From: Pseudomonas ovata
Lineage (GTDB): Bacteria; Pseudomonadota; Gammaproteobacteria; Pseudomonadales; Pseudomonadaceae
Assembly: GCF_003131185.1 (NCBI RefSeq)
Contig: NZ_QFFU01000005.1
Location: 124,001-188,000 of the forward strand
Length of the DNA stretch: 64,000 bases
Direction of reading: 5' to 3'
Under the pieces are notes generated by a model. It saw nothing but the letters and a program-made list of their open reading frames with translations, made no database searches and was not told the origin of the DNA. The position numbers were made by a program, and so were the translations under genes. Every line of letters starts with the position of its first letter. The first letter of the stretch is position 1. Below, piece by piece: positions 27,061 to 36,392 of this stretch.

Positions 27061-28230
27061 ATGCCTGTTTCGCAACCTGAAATCAGTTATCCAAGCCCCG
27101 CCCTGGCCAACGCGCGGGCACTGATGATCGCGGTGGTCGTGCTGGCCGCCATCGCCCCGTCGCTGCTGATGACCGCCCCGGCGGTGGCGGCGCAACTGGC
27201 CACGCAATGGGCGCTTGCGCCGGCGCAGATCGGCAACCTGTTCATGGCCGAACTGGGCGCCATGAGCCTGGCGACGCTGCCGGCGTTCTGGTGGCTCAGG
27301 CGCGTCGACCTGCGCCAGGCCGGGGTGCTGGCCGGCGTGTTGTTCGTGGCCGGCAACCTGCTCAGTGCGTTCGTGAGTGACTACAACGCCCTGATGTTGC
27401 TGCGCATCGTCGCCGGGCTGGGCGGGGGGTCGCTGATGATTCTGTGCATGAGCTGCGCCGCCTCGTTGAGCAATGCCAGCCGGGTCTATGGCCTGTGGGT
27501 GCTGGGGCAACTGGCGCTGGGTGCGGTCGGCTTGCAGGTCTTGCCGGTGCTGTTTGCCCGCTATGGCCTGATGGCCTGCTACCTGAGCCTGGCCGTGCTG
27601 ATGGCGCTGGCGTTGCCCCTGGTGCGCGCCTTTCCGGCCCGCCTGAACGCTAAGCAGGGAACAGTCAGCGCGACCCTGCCAACAGGGCGGGCCGCCCTGG
27701 GACTGCTGGCCATCCTGTGTTTCTACCTGAGCCTGAGCGGGGTCTGGACCTTTATCGGCGGCATCGCCAGCCAGGCATCGATCACCGCCCAGGACAGCGG
27801 CCAGGTGCTGGCGATCGCAACGCTAATGGGCATCGTCGGCGCCGCCTGCACCACGCTGATCGGTGATCGCTGGCCGCGCACGCCGCTGTTGATCGGTGGC
27901 TACGCGCTGATGATCGGCGCCGTGCTGTTGCTGCAGGACACGCCCACGGCCCTGCGCTTTGCCGTGGCCGCCCTGCTGTTCAAGTTCACCTGGACCCTGG
28001 TGCTGCCGTTGATTCTGGCCGGCATCGCCGACCTGGACCCCAGCGGGCGGCTGATGAACGCCAGCAACCTGGTGATCGGCGCGGGCCTGGCCATTGGTCC
28101 CGGCGTGGCCGGTCAGTTGATCCAGGCCAGCGGTGATTACCGCACCACCCTGCTCAGCGCTGCCGCCCTGACCCTGCTCTCGCTGCTGCTGGCCCTGGCT
28201 TGCCGGCGCACGCCTGCCGCTATTGCCTGA
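27061..28230 (+). CDS. MFS transporter
   Basis: A 389-aa permease of the major facilitator superfamily with about twelve hydrophobic segments. I chose ATG 27061, which has AAGGAG eight bases upstream; the frame opens at 27037. The first helix reads ALMIAVVVLAAIAPSLLMTAPAVAAQL and the loop GLGGGSLMILCMSCAASLSNASRVYGLWVLGQ follows. It is likely an importer for the compound handled by the deacetylase 30 bp downstream. The substrate is not deducible. Confidence 0.85.
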   Translation: MPVSQPEISYPSPALANARALMIAVVVLAAIAPSLLMTAPAVAAQLATQWALAPAQIGNLFMAELGAMSLATLPAFWWLRRVDLRQAGVLAGVLFVAGNLLSAFVSDYNALMLLRIVAGLGGGSLMILCMSCAASLSNASRVYGLWVLGQLALGAVGLQVLPVLFARYGLMACYLSLAVLMALALPLVRAFPARLNAKQGTVSATLPTGRAALGLLAILCFYLSLSGVWTFIGGIASQASITAQDSGQVLAIATLMGIVGAACTTLIGDRWPRTPLLIGGYALMIGAVLLLQDTPTALRFAVAALLFKFTWTLVLPLILAGIADLDPSGRLMNASNLVIGAGLAIGPGVAGQLIQASGDYRTTLLSAAALTLLSLLLALACRRTPAAIA

Positions 28231-28260
28231 ACTGTCCCTCTTTCCTGAAAGGATACGACC

Positions 28261-29367
28261 ATGAACAAGACTGCTTTTTTCTTCGACGAGCTCAGCCTCT
28301 GGCACAGCGCCGGCCCCCATGCCTTGATCCTGCCGGTAGGCGGCTGGGTGCAACCGCCGGCGGCGGCCGGCCATGCCGAGTCGCCCGAGACCAAGCGCCG
28401 CCTCAAGAGCCTGATGGATGTCAGCGGCCTGACCCGCCAGCTCGACGTGCGCAGCGCCAGCCCGGCCACCGAGACGGACCTGTTGCGCGTGCACCCGGCC
28501 GCTTACCTGCAACGCTTTGCCGAGATGAGCGCCGCCGGTGGCGGTCGCCTGGGCGAGGATGCGCCCATCGGCCCGGGCAGCTATGACATTGCCCGGCTGT
28601 CAGCAGGCCTGGCCATCGACGCCGTGGAGGCGGTGCTGCTGGGCGAGGTGCGCAATGCCTACTCGCTGTCGCGGCCACCGGGGCACCATTGCTCGGCCGA
28701 CCAGGCGATGGGGTTCTGCTTTTTCAATAACATCGCCGTGGCCATCGAAACGGCCAAGGCCCGTCACGGCCTGGGCAAGGTGGCAGTGATCGACTGGGAC
28801 GTGCATCACGGCAACGGCACCCAGTCGATCTACGCCACGCGGGCCGACGTGCTGACCATTTCCCTGCACCAGGAAGGCTGCTACCCGGCCGGCTACAGTG
28901 GCCGCGAGGATCGCGGTGAGGGCCCGGCGGTCGGCACCAACCTGAATATCCCGCTGCTGCCCGGTGGCGGTGACGACGCCTACCAGTACGCCATGGATAC
29001 CCTGGTGCTGCCGGCGCTGGAGAGCTTCGAGCCGGAGCTGATCATCGTTGCCTGCGGCTACGACGCCAACGCGGTCGACCCGCTGGCGCGCATGCTGCTG
29101 CACAGCGAAGCCTTTCGCACGATGACCACCAAAGTGCGCGAGGCAGCCGAGCGGTTGTGCGCTGGCCGCCTGGTGCTGGTGCATGAAGGCGGCTATGCCG
29201 AAGCCTACGTGCCGTTCTGCGGACTGGCGACGCTGGAGGCGCTGTCCGGCCTGCGCACCGAGGTGCAGGACCCGCTACTGGGCTTCATTGGCCTGCAACA
29301 GCCCGCCGCGCCCATGCAGGCCTTGCAGCGTCAGTTGCTGGACGCGCAGCGCCAGGCTTGCGCATGA
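28261..29367 (+). CDS. Class II histone-deacetylase-like amidohydrolase
   Basis: A 368-aa zinc-dependent deacetylase of the arginase/deacetylase fold, close in layout to the bacterial HDAH of Alcaligenes/Bordetella. Visible active-site parts are RPPGHHC (two catalytic His, about residues 140-146), DWDVHHGNGTQ (Asp and His zinc ligands, about 179-189), CGYDANAVDPLARM (third Asp ligand) and HEGGYAEAYVP (catalytic Tyr). All key residues are present. In bacteria these enzymes deacetylate acetylpolyamines or other N-acetyl compounds, not histones. AAAGGA precedes the ATG. It sits between an MFS permease and an OprD porin. Confidence 0.92.
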   Translation: MNKTAFFFDELSLWHSAGPHALILPVGGWVQPPAAAGHAESPETKRRLKSLMDVSGLTRQLDVRSASPATETDLLRVHPAAYLQRFAEMSAAGGGRLGEDAPIGPGSYDIARLSAGLAIDAVEAVLLGEVRNAYSLSRPPGHHCSADQAMGFCFFNNIAVAIETAKARHGLGKVAVIDWDVHHGNGTQSIYATRADVLTISLHQEGCYPAGYSGREDRGEGPAVGTNLNIPLLPGGGDDAYQYAMDTLVLPALESFEPELIIVACGYDANAVDPLARMLLHSEAFRTMTTKVREAAERLCAGRLVLVHEGGYAEAYVPFCGLATLEALSGLRTEVQDPLLGFIGLQQPAAPMQALQRQLLDAQRQACA

Positions 29368-29563
29368 AGGTGGCGTGCCAGATCAATCGTGTAAGGTAAA
29401 TGCATCCACGCGGAACTCAGCCAAGGCTTTCGCGGTCGAGAACTCTCACGGCTCTGGATCGCGGTTCTTCACGCACCTGGAGGGTTGTTTACGCCACGCC
29501 TGCCATCGACAGCCAAAGGTTGTCGATGGGTCAGCGGGCACAATGAACACAAGGGAATCACTG

Positions 29564-30889
29564 ATGAATGCAACACAATGGAGCGCCATGGCGCTGGCCG
29601 TTTCGGCCGGCTTGAGCCCGCTGGCACAGGCCGAGACGATCGAAGACCAGGCCCAGGCCAAGGGCTTTGTCGACGGCAGCAGCCTGTCGATCCTGGCACG
29701 CAACCAGTACTTCAATCGTGATCGCCAGGATGGCGCTACAGACAACCGCGACTGGACCCAAGGTTTCATCGGCACGTTCAGTTCAGGCTTTACCGAAGGC
29801 ACCGTCGGCGTCGGCGTGGATGCCTTCGGTCACTTCGGCCTCAAGCTCGATGCCCAGGAAGGCGACAGCGGTACAGGCAACCTGCAGCGCGACAGCGATG
29901 GCCATGCCCAGGACAGCTTTGGCAGCGCCGGTGCCGCCATAAAACTGCGTGCCTCCAAAACGCAGTTGCGCTACGGCAATATGCAGCCACTGGCGCCGGT
30001 GTTTGCCGTGGGCGGTACCCGCCTGTTGCCGCAGACCGCCACCGGTTTCGACCTCAAGAGCAGCGAAATCGAAGGCCTGGACCTCGAAGCCGGGCGCTTC
30101 ACCAGCACCAACAGCAACGTGACCACCAACCAGGATCACGAGATCTACGCGCTGTATGCCAATGTCACCGCCCGGCGCGCCACCTACGCCGGCGGCGTCT
30201 ACCAGATCAGCCCGAACTGGACCGCCAGCCTGTACGGCTCGCAGTTCGAGGATGTCTGGAACCAGTACTACGCCAACACCAACTATGTGATGGCGCTGTC
30301 GGACGACCAGTCGCTGACGTTCGACGCCAACCTGTACCGCACCCTGGACGAAGGCCAGGCCAAGGCCGGCTCGATCAACAACACCACCTACTCGCTGTCG
30401 GCCACCTATGCCTTTCTGGTCGCGCACTCGATCAGCCTGTCGTTGCAGAAAGTCGACGGCGACACCCCGTTCGACTACCTCGCCGTGGGCAACAACGGCA
30501 ACGGCGAAGGCGGCGACTCGGTGTTCCTGGCCAACTCGGTGCAATGGTCGGACTTCAACGGCCCGAACGAGAAGTCCTTCGGCGTGCGCTATACCCTCGA
30601 CATGGCCACCTATGGCGTGCCGGGCCTGAGTTTCATGGCCCGTCACCTGCGCGGCTACGACGTCGATGGCAGCAAGGTCTCGGCCGACAGCGCCTACGCG
30701 GGCCTGTACGGCAGCGATGGCAAGCACAACGAAACCGATATCGAAGCCAAGTACGTGGTCCAGACCGGGCCGGCCAAGGACCTGTCGTTTCGCATCCGCC
30801 AGGCCTTCCACCGCGCCAACACCGACCAGGGTGAAGGCGACCTGTCCGAGTTCCGCCTGATCGTCGACTACCCCATCAGCGTGCTCTGA
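29564..30889 (+). CDS. OprD family outer-membrane porin
   Basis: A 441-aa barrel porin with a signal peptide (MNATQWSAMALAVSAGLSPLAQA) and the OprD start FVDGSSLSILARNQYFNRD, then the conserved GTVGVGVDAFGHFGLKLD. The protein ends DYPISVL, the last beta strand. OprD porins take up basic amino acids, aromatic acids and similar small organic molecules. AAGGGA is seven bases upstream of ATG 29564; the longer frame to 29183 overlaps the deacetylase gene and is not used. It is 196 bp downstream of the deacetylase, so it may be in the same operon or have its own promoter. Confidence 0.93.
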   Translation: MNATQWSAMALAVSAGLSPLAQAETIEDQAQAKGFVDGSSLSILARNQYFNRDRQDGATDNRDWTQGFIGTFSSGFTEGTVGVGVDAFGHFGLKLDAQEGDSGTGNLQRDSDGHAQDSFGSAGAAIKLRASKTQLRYGNMQPLAPVFAVGGTRLLPQTATGFDLKSSEIEGLDLEAGRFTSTNSNVTTNQDHEIYALYANVTARRATYAGGVYQISPNWTASLYGSQFEDVWNQYYANTNYVMALSDDQSLTFDANLYRTLDEGQAKAGSINNTTYSLSATYAFLVAHSISLSLQKVDGDTPFDYLAVGNNGNGEGGDSVFLANSVQWSDFNGPNEKSFGVRYTLDMATYGVPGLSFMARHLRGYDVDGSKVSADSAYAGLYGSDGKHNETDIEAKYVVQTGPAKDLSFRIRQAFHRANTDQGEGDLSEFRLIVDYPISVL

Positions 30890-30920
30890 GGACGCGCATG
30901 GCGCGCTCACCAGATACTGT

Positions 30921-30942
30921 GGGAGCGACCAACGGTCGCTCC
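30921..30942. repeat. Short palindromic REP
   Basis: GGGAGCGACCAACGGTCGCTCC is a hairpin just after oprD, flanked by CTGT and TGCG. It is a variant of the CTGTGGGAGC family and may act as a 3' end barrier. Confidence 0.6.
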
Positions 30943-31136
30943 TGCGAGGTAATGCTGGTCAGTCAAGCATTTGCGGTGGGCTCCTGCAGACAGGGTGCTG
31001 GCGGCGCAAAGACGTGATCTCCTGCGCGGATTACCTGCGGGCGGCCTTACTGTATGCCCATACAGATAAAACTTGATCTGCCCTCGCCCCTGACGCATCC
31101 TGTCGGCCTCGACCGCTTTGAAGATCGATCCCGGCC

Positions 31137-33167
31137 ATGCGCCTGTATCTCTGTGAAAAACCCTCTCAAGCCAAAGACATCGCCGCCGTGCTCGGTGCCA
31201 GCCGCCGGGGCGATGGCTGCTGGGTCGGGCCGGCCGTCACCGTGACCTGGTGTATCGGCCACTTGCTCGAAACTGCCCCCCCGGACGCCTACGACGCGCG
31301 CTACAAACGCTGGGCGCTGCAAGACCTGCCCATTGTGCCGGGCACCTGGAAGATGCAGGTCAAACCCAAGACCGCCAGCCAGTACAAGGCCGTCAAGCGC
31401 CTGCTGGGCGAAGCCGGCGAACTGGTGATTGCCACCGACGCCGACCGCGAGGGCGAGATGATCGCCCGCGAGCTGGTCGAGCACTGCCGTTATCGCGGGC
31501 CCATCCAGCGCCTGTGGCTGTCGGCGCTGGACGACGCCTCGATCCGCAAGGCCCTGGCGGCCCTCAAGCCCGGCGCCGAGACTTTCAGCCTGTACCATTC
31601 GGCGCTGGGTCGCTCGCGCGCCGACTGGCTGATCGGCATGAACATGAGCCGGCTGTTTACCCTGCTCGGCCGCCAGTCCGGTTATCAGGGCGTACTGCCT
31701 GTGGGTCGGGTGCAGACCCCGACCCTGCGCCTGGTAGTGGACCGCGACCGCAGCATCGCTGACTTCGTGCCGGTGCCGTACTGGGCCATCGAGGTCGGCC
31801 TGCGCCACGACGGTCAGAGCTTCACCGCCCACTGGCGTGCGCCGGCCGATGCCTGCGACGATCAGGACCGCTGCCTGAACCAGCCCCTGGCGCAGCAGGC
31901 TGCCCAGGCCATGCAGCAGGCCGGTCGCGCCACCGCCACGGCGGTGCGCACCGAGCGGATCAAGGAAGCGGCGCCGCTGCCCTTCGATCTCGGCACATTG
32001 CAGGAAATCTGCTCGAAAAAACTCGGCCTGGGCGCGCAGGAAACCCTCGACACTGCCCAGGCGCTGTACGAAACCCACAAGCTGATCACCTACCCGCGCA
32101 GCGACTGCGGCTACCTGCCCAACAGCCAGCATGGCGAGGCTCAGGGCATCATCAAGGCGCTGATCCAGGCGGATCCGGGCCTGCAAGCCTTGCAGGTGCA
32201 TCTGGACCCGCAACGTCGCTCGCGGGCCTGGAACGACGCTAAAGTGACCGCGCACCACGGCATCATTCCCACCGCCGCCGCGCATAACCTGGCGCGCCTG
32301 AGCGGCAAGCTCCGGGCGGTGTACACCCTGATTCGCGCCCGCTATCTGGCGCAGTTCCTGCCCCACCATGAATACGACCGGACCCAGGCCGATTTCGACT
32401 GCGCCGGCCACGCCCTGCGCGCGGTGGGCAAGCGCATCGTCGAGCCGGGCTGGAAACGCGCCCTGCCCGAGGCCCTGACGCCGCCCAAGGGCAAGGAAGC
32501 CGCTCCGCCCCAGGACCTGCCGGCGTTGCACAAGGGCTGTGTCTGCCCGGTCACCGGGGTGCAGCTCAAGGACCTGTGGACCCAGCCGCCCAAGCCCTAC
32601 ACCGAGGGTGACCTGATCAAGGCCATGAAAAACGTCGCCCGCCTGGTGCAAGACCCGTTGCTCAAGCAGAAGCTCAAGGACACCACCGGTATCGGCACCG
32701 AGGCCACCCGAGCCGGCATCGTCCAGGGCCTGCTTGATCGCGGCTACCTGGCCAAGAACGGCAAGGCGCTGGCGGCCACCGCAGCGGCCTTCAGCCTGAT
32801 CGACGCGGTGCCACGGGCCATCGCCGATCCCGGCACCACGGCGATCTGGGAACAGGCGCTGGACATGGTGCAGAGCGGCGAGATGAGCCTGGAAGAATTC
32901 GTCGCCAAGCAGGCGGCCTGGATGAGCAAGCAGGTCGAGCGCTGCCAGGGCCTGCGCCTGAACCTGCAAGGCATGCCGGCGCCGGCCGGCGGCACGCCGT
33001 GGAAAAAGTCGCGCAAGGGCACCGGCAAGCGCAAGCCGGCTTCGTCTTCATCAAGAACCGCCAAAGTCGATGGCAGTGCGCCCGCCAGCAAGGCCACGCG
33101 CAAACCGGCGCCAGCATCGACAGGCGCCGGCAAGGCACGACGGGCACCGCGCAAACCCTCGGCTTGA
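31137..33167 (+). CDS. topB: DNA topoisomerase III
   Basis: A 676-aa type IA topoisomerase that decatenates DNA using single-strand breakage. The TOPRIM domain starts MRLYLCEKPSQAKDIAAVLG and contains ATDADREGEM (about residues 99-108). The catalytic tyrosine is in LITYPRSDCGYL near 321. The core length resembles E. coli TopB (653 aa). The last 60 residues form a Lys/Arg/Ala/Ser-rich tail (KKSRKGTGKRKP...RRAPRKPSA) likely to be a disordered DNA-binding extension; there are no zinc-finger cysteines. Only a weak ribosome site precedes the ATG. It is convergent with the sigma-54 regulator, 11 bp away. Confidence 0.95.
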   Translation: MRLYLCEKPSQAKDIAAVLGASRRGDGCWVGPAVTVTWCIGHLLETAPPDAYDARYKRWALQDLPIVPGTWKMQVKPKTASQYKAVKRLLGEAGELVIATDADREGEMIARELVEHCRYRGPIQRLWLSALDDASIRKALAALKPGAETFSLYHSALGRSRADWLIGMNMSRLFTLLGRQSGYQGVLPVGRVQTPTLRLVVDRDRSIADFVPVPYWAIEVGLRHDGQSFTAHWRAPADACDDQDRCLNQPLAQQAAQAMQQAGRATATAVRTERIKEAAPLPFDLGTLQEICSKKLGLGAQETLDTAQALYETHKLITYPRSDCGYLPNSQHGEAQGIIKALIQADPGLQALQVHLDPQRRSRAWNDAKVTAHHGIIPTAAAHNLARLSGKLRAVYTLIRARYLAQFLPHHEYDRTQADFDCAGHALRAVGKRIVEPGWKRALPEALTPPKGKEAAPPQDLPALHKGCVCPVTGVQLKDLWTQPPKPYTEGDLIKAMKNVARLVQDPLLKQKLKDTTGIGTEATRAGIVQGLLDRGYLAKNGKALAATAAAFSLIDAVPRAIADPGTTAIWEQALDMVQSGEMSLEEFVAKQAAWMSKQVERCQGLRLNLQGMPAPAGGTPWKKSRKGTGKRKPASSSSRTAKVDGSAPASKATRKPAPASTGAGKARRAPRKPSA

Positions 33168-33178
33168 AGCGTGGCGGC

Positions 33179-35173
33179 TCAGGGGCGAAAGCCATCCGGG
33201 TCTATCCCCAGGCGCTTCATTTTGGTGTACAGCCCGCCGCGTGACACACCCAGGCGCTGGGCACTGAGGCGCATGTTGCCGCCGGTGTCGCGCAAGGCCT
33301 GGATGATGGTGTTTCTCTGCTGGCCCTGCAGGTCCTGCGTTGCGCCGGGTAACGCTGCACTGGCGGTCATGGCCCGGCGGGGCCCCTGCAGCAATTCCAG
33401 CGGCAGGTCGCCCGGCTGGATCTGCTCGTGGGTGGCCAGGTTGGTGGCCCGCTCGATCGTGTTCTCCAGCTCACGCACATTCCCAGGCCAGGCATGGCTC
33501 AGGAGCAGATCCAGCGCCGCCGGCGCGATGTCACGCACGTCCTTGCGCAGCGACTGGGTGACCCGGGCCAGGAAATGCCGGGCCAGCAGCGCGATGTCAT
33601 CGCGGCGCAGGCGCAGCGGCGGTACGGTGACATTCAGCACATTGAGGCGGTAATAGAGATCTTCACGAAACGCGCCCTCGGCCACCGCCTGGCTCAGGTT
33701 GCGGTGGGTGGCGGCAATGATGCGCACATCGACGCGCCGGGATTTCTTGGCACCGACCCGGTTCACCTCCCCCTCTTGCAGCACCCGTAGCAGGCTGACC
33801 TGGGCGTCGAAGGCCATGTCGCCGATTTCATCGAGAAAGATGGTGCCGCCGTCGGCCAGCTCGAACTTGCCCGCCGAACCGCCGCGGGCAGCACCGGTGA
33901 ACGCGCCCTCGACATGACCGAACAGTTCGCTCTGCACCAGCTCGCGCGGAATGGCGCCGCAATTGACCGCCACGAACGGTCCCTGGCTGCGGGCGCTGGC
34001 GCTGTGGATGGCCTGGGCGAACAGTTCTTTGCCAGTGCCGCTTTCGCCCAGGATCAGGGTGGTCGAATCGCTGCGGCTGGCGATGCGCGCCAGGCGCACG
34101 GCGTCCTGCATGGCTTGCGAGCGACCCTGGATGCTGTCGAAGGTGTAGCGGGCACGGCTGCCGATCAGGCGCTGGGTGATTTCACGGATGCGCCGGTTCT
34201 CACGCAGCGACACGATCTGCCCGCCTTCGGCCAGCGGGCACACCGACACCAGGCAGGCCAGCGTGCTGCCATCGGCCAACTGGAAGGTGCAGTCCAGGTC
34301 GCGCACCCCGTCGGCCTCGCCCAGCAAGCGCTCGGCACTCGGTTCGCTGCGCCCCAGGTGCCGCCACGATGCGCCCACCTGCGCCGCCTCAACCTTGAAC
34401 AGGTGCCGCGCATAACGGTTGAGCGCCTTGATCCGTCCCTGGCCGTCGAGCACCACCAGCCCTTCGTTGAGCACTTCAAGCACCGCGCGCTGTTCGCTGA
34501 GCAGCGCTTGCAGCGACAGCTGGCGCGACACGGCTTCGGCGGCGGCCTGCACCGTGCCCAGGGTGTGAAAGTGAAACCAGCCGGGCTCGGCGGTCAGGGT
34601 CAGCACCGCCCGGGTCTGCCCCTGGCTGTCCCGGATGGGTGCGGCGGCGCAGTGCATGCGGCGCTCGCGCAGGCCGGTGGCAAAGTTCTCCTCGGCCAGC
34701 ACATAGACCAGGCGGTCCTGGGCCAATGCCAGCCCGGTACAGTTGGTGCCTTGAACTGACTCCAGCAGGCGGCTGCCCACCGGGGTAATGTCCAGGCCAC
34801 AAAAATGCAGGGTTGTGCCTTGGGCATCGGTCAGGTTGATGTGCCCACGCGGGTTGTAGGCCAGCAGGCCCTGCATGACCTGCGCCGCCGTGGCGATCAG
34901 TTCCTGGTGCGCGTGCAGCGTGGCGGCCAGAGGGTCGGCACTGACAAAGCGATAATCGCTGTCCTGCGGGTCGATGCCGGCCGCACGGCTGCGTTGCCAG
35001 GACGCCCAGATCATCGGGCGAACCGCTGCCGGACGTTCATCCAGGCCGGCCTGGCAGTCTTCCCAGGCCTGCTGGAGCCCGGGAACGGGCCCGTCGCTCA
35101 AGGCGCTGGCGCCCAGTGAGGTCATGTAGTCCAGGTCCTGAACATCGAGTGTCTTGAGCGGAAATGCGGTCAT
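33179..35173 (-). CDS. AcoR-like sigma-54-dependent activator (Fis family)
   Basis: A 664-aa enhancer-binding protein. Residues about 80-220 are a GAF-like sensor with the AcoR motif [42 protein letters not shown], then a PAS-like region (235-310), then the AAA+ domain with Walker A GESGTGKE near 377, the sigma-54 contact loop GAFTGA near 422 and Walker [13 protein letters not shown] Fis-type HTH ([25 protein letters not shown]) closes it. Divergent from the dehydrogenase operon, whose promoter is a perfect -24/-12. The large palindrome 17 bp upstream of its own start suggests autocontrol. The effector is unknown. Confidence 0.95.
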   Translation of the reverse strand: MTAFPLKTLDVQDLDYMTSLGASALSDGPVPGLQQAWEDCQAGLDERPAAVRPMIWASWQRSRAAGIDPQDSDYRFVSADPLAATLHAHQELIATAAQVMQGLLAYNPRGHINLTDAQGTTLHFCGLDITPVGSRLLESVQGTNCTGLALAQDRLVYVLAEENFATGLRERRMHCAAAPIRDSQGQTRAVLTLTAEPGWFHFHTLGTVQAAAEAVSRQLSLQALLSEQRAVLEVLNEGLVVLDGQGRIKALNRYARHLFKVEAAQVGASWRHLGRSEPSAERLLGEADGVRDLDCTFQLADGSTLACLVSVCPLAEGGQIVSLRENRRIREITQRLIGSRARYTFDSIQGRSQAMQDAVRLARIASRSDSTTLILGESGTGKELFAQAIHSASARSQGPFVAVNCGAIPRELVQSELFGHVEGAFTGAARGGSAGKFELADGGTIFLDEIGDMAFDAQVSLLRVLQEGEVNRVGAKKSRRVDVRIIAATHRNLSQAVAEGAFREDLYYRLNVLNVTVPPLRLRRDDIALLARHFLARVTQSLRKDVRDIAPAALDLLLSHAWPGNVRELENTIERATNLATHEQIQPGDLPLELLQGPRRAMTASAALPGATQDLQGQQRNTIIQALRDTGGNMRLSAQRLGVSRGGLYTKMKRLGIDPDGFRP

Positions 35174-35189
35174 GCCAGCCTGCTTATAA

Positions 35190-35239
35190 ATGTCTATTTT
35201 TATTACATGTCAGTGTAGACATGTCATAAAAATAGACAT
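35190..35239. promoter_or_regulatory. 50-bp near-perfect palindrome, probable enhancer for the sigma-54 activator
   Basis: The left arm starts ATGTCTATTTTTATTACATG and the right arm ends CATAAAAATAGACAT; the two 22-bp arms pair with one mismatch around a 6-bp AGTGTA centre. It sits about 100 bp upstream of the predicted start of the dehydrogenase operon transcript and 17 bp from the activator's own ATG. It also contains an inner ACATGTC-N6-GACATGT repeat, so it could hold two dimers. Confidence 0.7.
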
Positions 35240-35273
35240 AGATGCGCGGCTTAAATATTTAAAATTTGTTAAA

Positions 35274-35286
35274 TATCAATAGGTTA
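35274..35286 (+). promoter_or_regulatory. IHF site match
   Basis: TATCAATAGGTTA fits the IHF consensus WATCAANNNNTTR at every fixed position and lies in an AT-rich stretch between the palindrome and the -24 element. IHF bending commonly joins enhancer-bound activators to sigma-54 polymerase. It is rather close to the promoter. Confidence 0.5.
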
Positions 35287-35291
35287 AAAAC

Positions 35292-35306
35292 TGGCACAGG
35301 GTTTGC
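35292..35306 (+). promoter_or_regulatory. Sigma-54 (-24/-12) promoter
   Basis: TGGCAC-AGGGT-TTGC is an exact match to the sigma-54 consensus TGGCAC-N5-TTGC, 64 bp upstream of the dehydrogenase start codon and downstream of the divergent sigma-54 activator gene. Confidence 0.85.
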
Positions 35307-35369
35307 TCCTGCTTCCAGGCGGCCCGACGTTCAAGGCCCCGCCCCTCACAATAAAAAAGGAGCTACACC

Positions 35370-36392
35370 ATGAGCACGCAAAAGACCCTTCGCCTTGGCC
35401 TGATCGGCGCCGGTCGCATGGGCAGTTTTCATGCCCTGACCGCCGCCCGGCATATTCCCGGCGCCATCCTGGCCGCCATTGCCGACCCTACCCCGGGTCA
35501 GGCAGCCCGACTGGCCGCAGAACTGGGCGTCGACAAGGTCTACACCGACCCGCAGCAATTGCTGCTGGATCCGGATATCGACGGCGTGCTGATTGCCTCG
35601 CCGGCCCGTACCCATGCCGAGCTGGTAATCAGCGCCGCCCGCGCCGGCAAGGGCATCTTTTGCGAGAAGCCCATGGCCATCAGCCTGGAGGAAGCCGACC
35701 AGGCCATCGAGGCGGCACAACAGGCCGGCGTGGTGCTGCAGGTCGGCTTCAACCGCCGTTTCGCCTCAAGCTTTCGCCAGGCGCATCAGGACGTTGTGGC
35801 CGGACGCATCGGCACGCCGCAACTGCTGCGTTCGCTGACCCGGGACCCGGCGCTGAACAACCCGGCGGCCTCGCCGCAATGGGTGATCTTCCTGGAAACC
35901 CTCATCCACGACTTCGACACGCTCAATTACCTCAACCCCGGCGCCAGGGCTGTCGAGGTCAGTGTCATGGCTGACGCACTGATCGCCCCGGCGTTCAAGG
36001 ACAAGGGGCTGCTGGACACCGCGCTGGTGAGCATTCGCTATGACAACGGTGCACTGGCCAGTGCCGAGGCCAGCTTCCAGGCCGTGTACGGCTACGATGT
36101 GCGCGGCGAAGTGTTCGGCAGCGCCGGCATGCTGACCATGGGCGATATCCACACCTCTGATCTGCGCCGCTACACCGCCGAGGGCACCGGCGCCGACACG
36201 CTGCGCCTGGACACCGAGCTGCTCAAGGACGCCTACATCGCCGAACTCAATCATTTTGCCGACTGCCTGCGCACCGGCCACACGCCGCACGCCACAGGCG
36301 AGGACGCCCGCGCCGCCCTGGTGATCGCCCGCGCCTGTATCGACTCGTTCCAGCAAGGCCGGCCGGTGCATCTGCAAGGAGAACAGCCATGA
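35370..36392 (+). CDS. Gfo/Idh/MocA family oxidoreductase (inositol 2-dehydrogenase-like)
   Basis: A 340-aa NAD(P)-dependent dehydrogenase. The nucleotide fold is at the N-terminus (LRLGLIGAGRMGSFHA), the conserved catalytic Lys is in FCEKPMA near residue 96, and the His/Asp pair is in LETLIHDFDTLNYLNP near 178-185. Best family fit is inositol 2-dehydrogenase IolG. The real substrate may be another polyol or sugar. GGAG precedes the ATG. It overlaps the next gene by four bases, so they are coupled. First gene of the sigma-54 operon. Confidence 0.88.
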   Translation: MSTQKTLRLGLIGAGRMGSFHALTAARHIPGAILAAIADPTPGQAARLAAELGVDKVYTDPQQLLLDPDIDGVLIASPARTHAELVISAARAGKGIFCEKPMAISLEEADQAIEAAQQAGVVLQVGFNRRFASSFRQAHQDVVAGRIGTPQLLRSLTRDPALNNPAASPQWVIFLETLIHDFDTLNYLNPGARAVEVSVMADALIAPAFKDKGLLDTALVSIRYDNGALASAEASFQAVYGYDVRGEVFGSAGMLTMGDIHTSDLRRYTAEGTGADTLRLDTELLKDAYIAELNHFADCLRTGHTPHATGEDARAALVIARACIDSFQQGRPVHLQGEQP

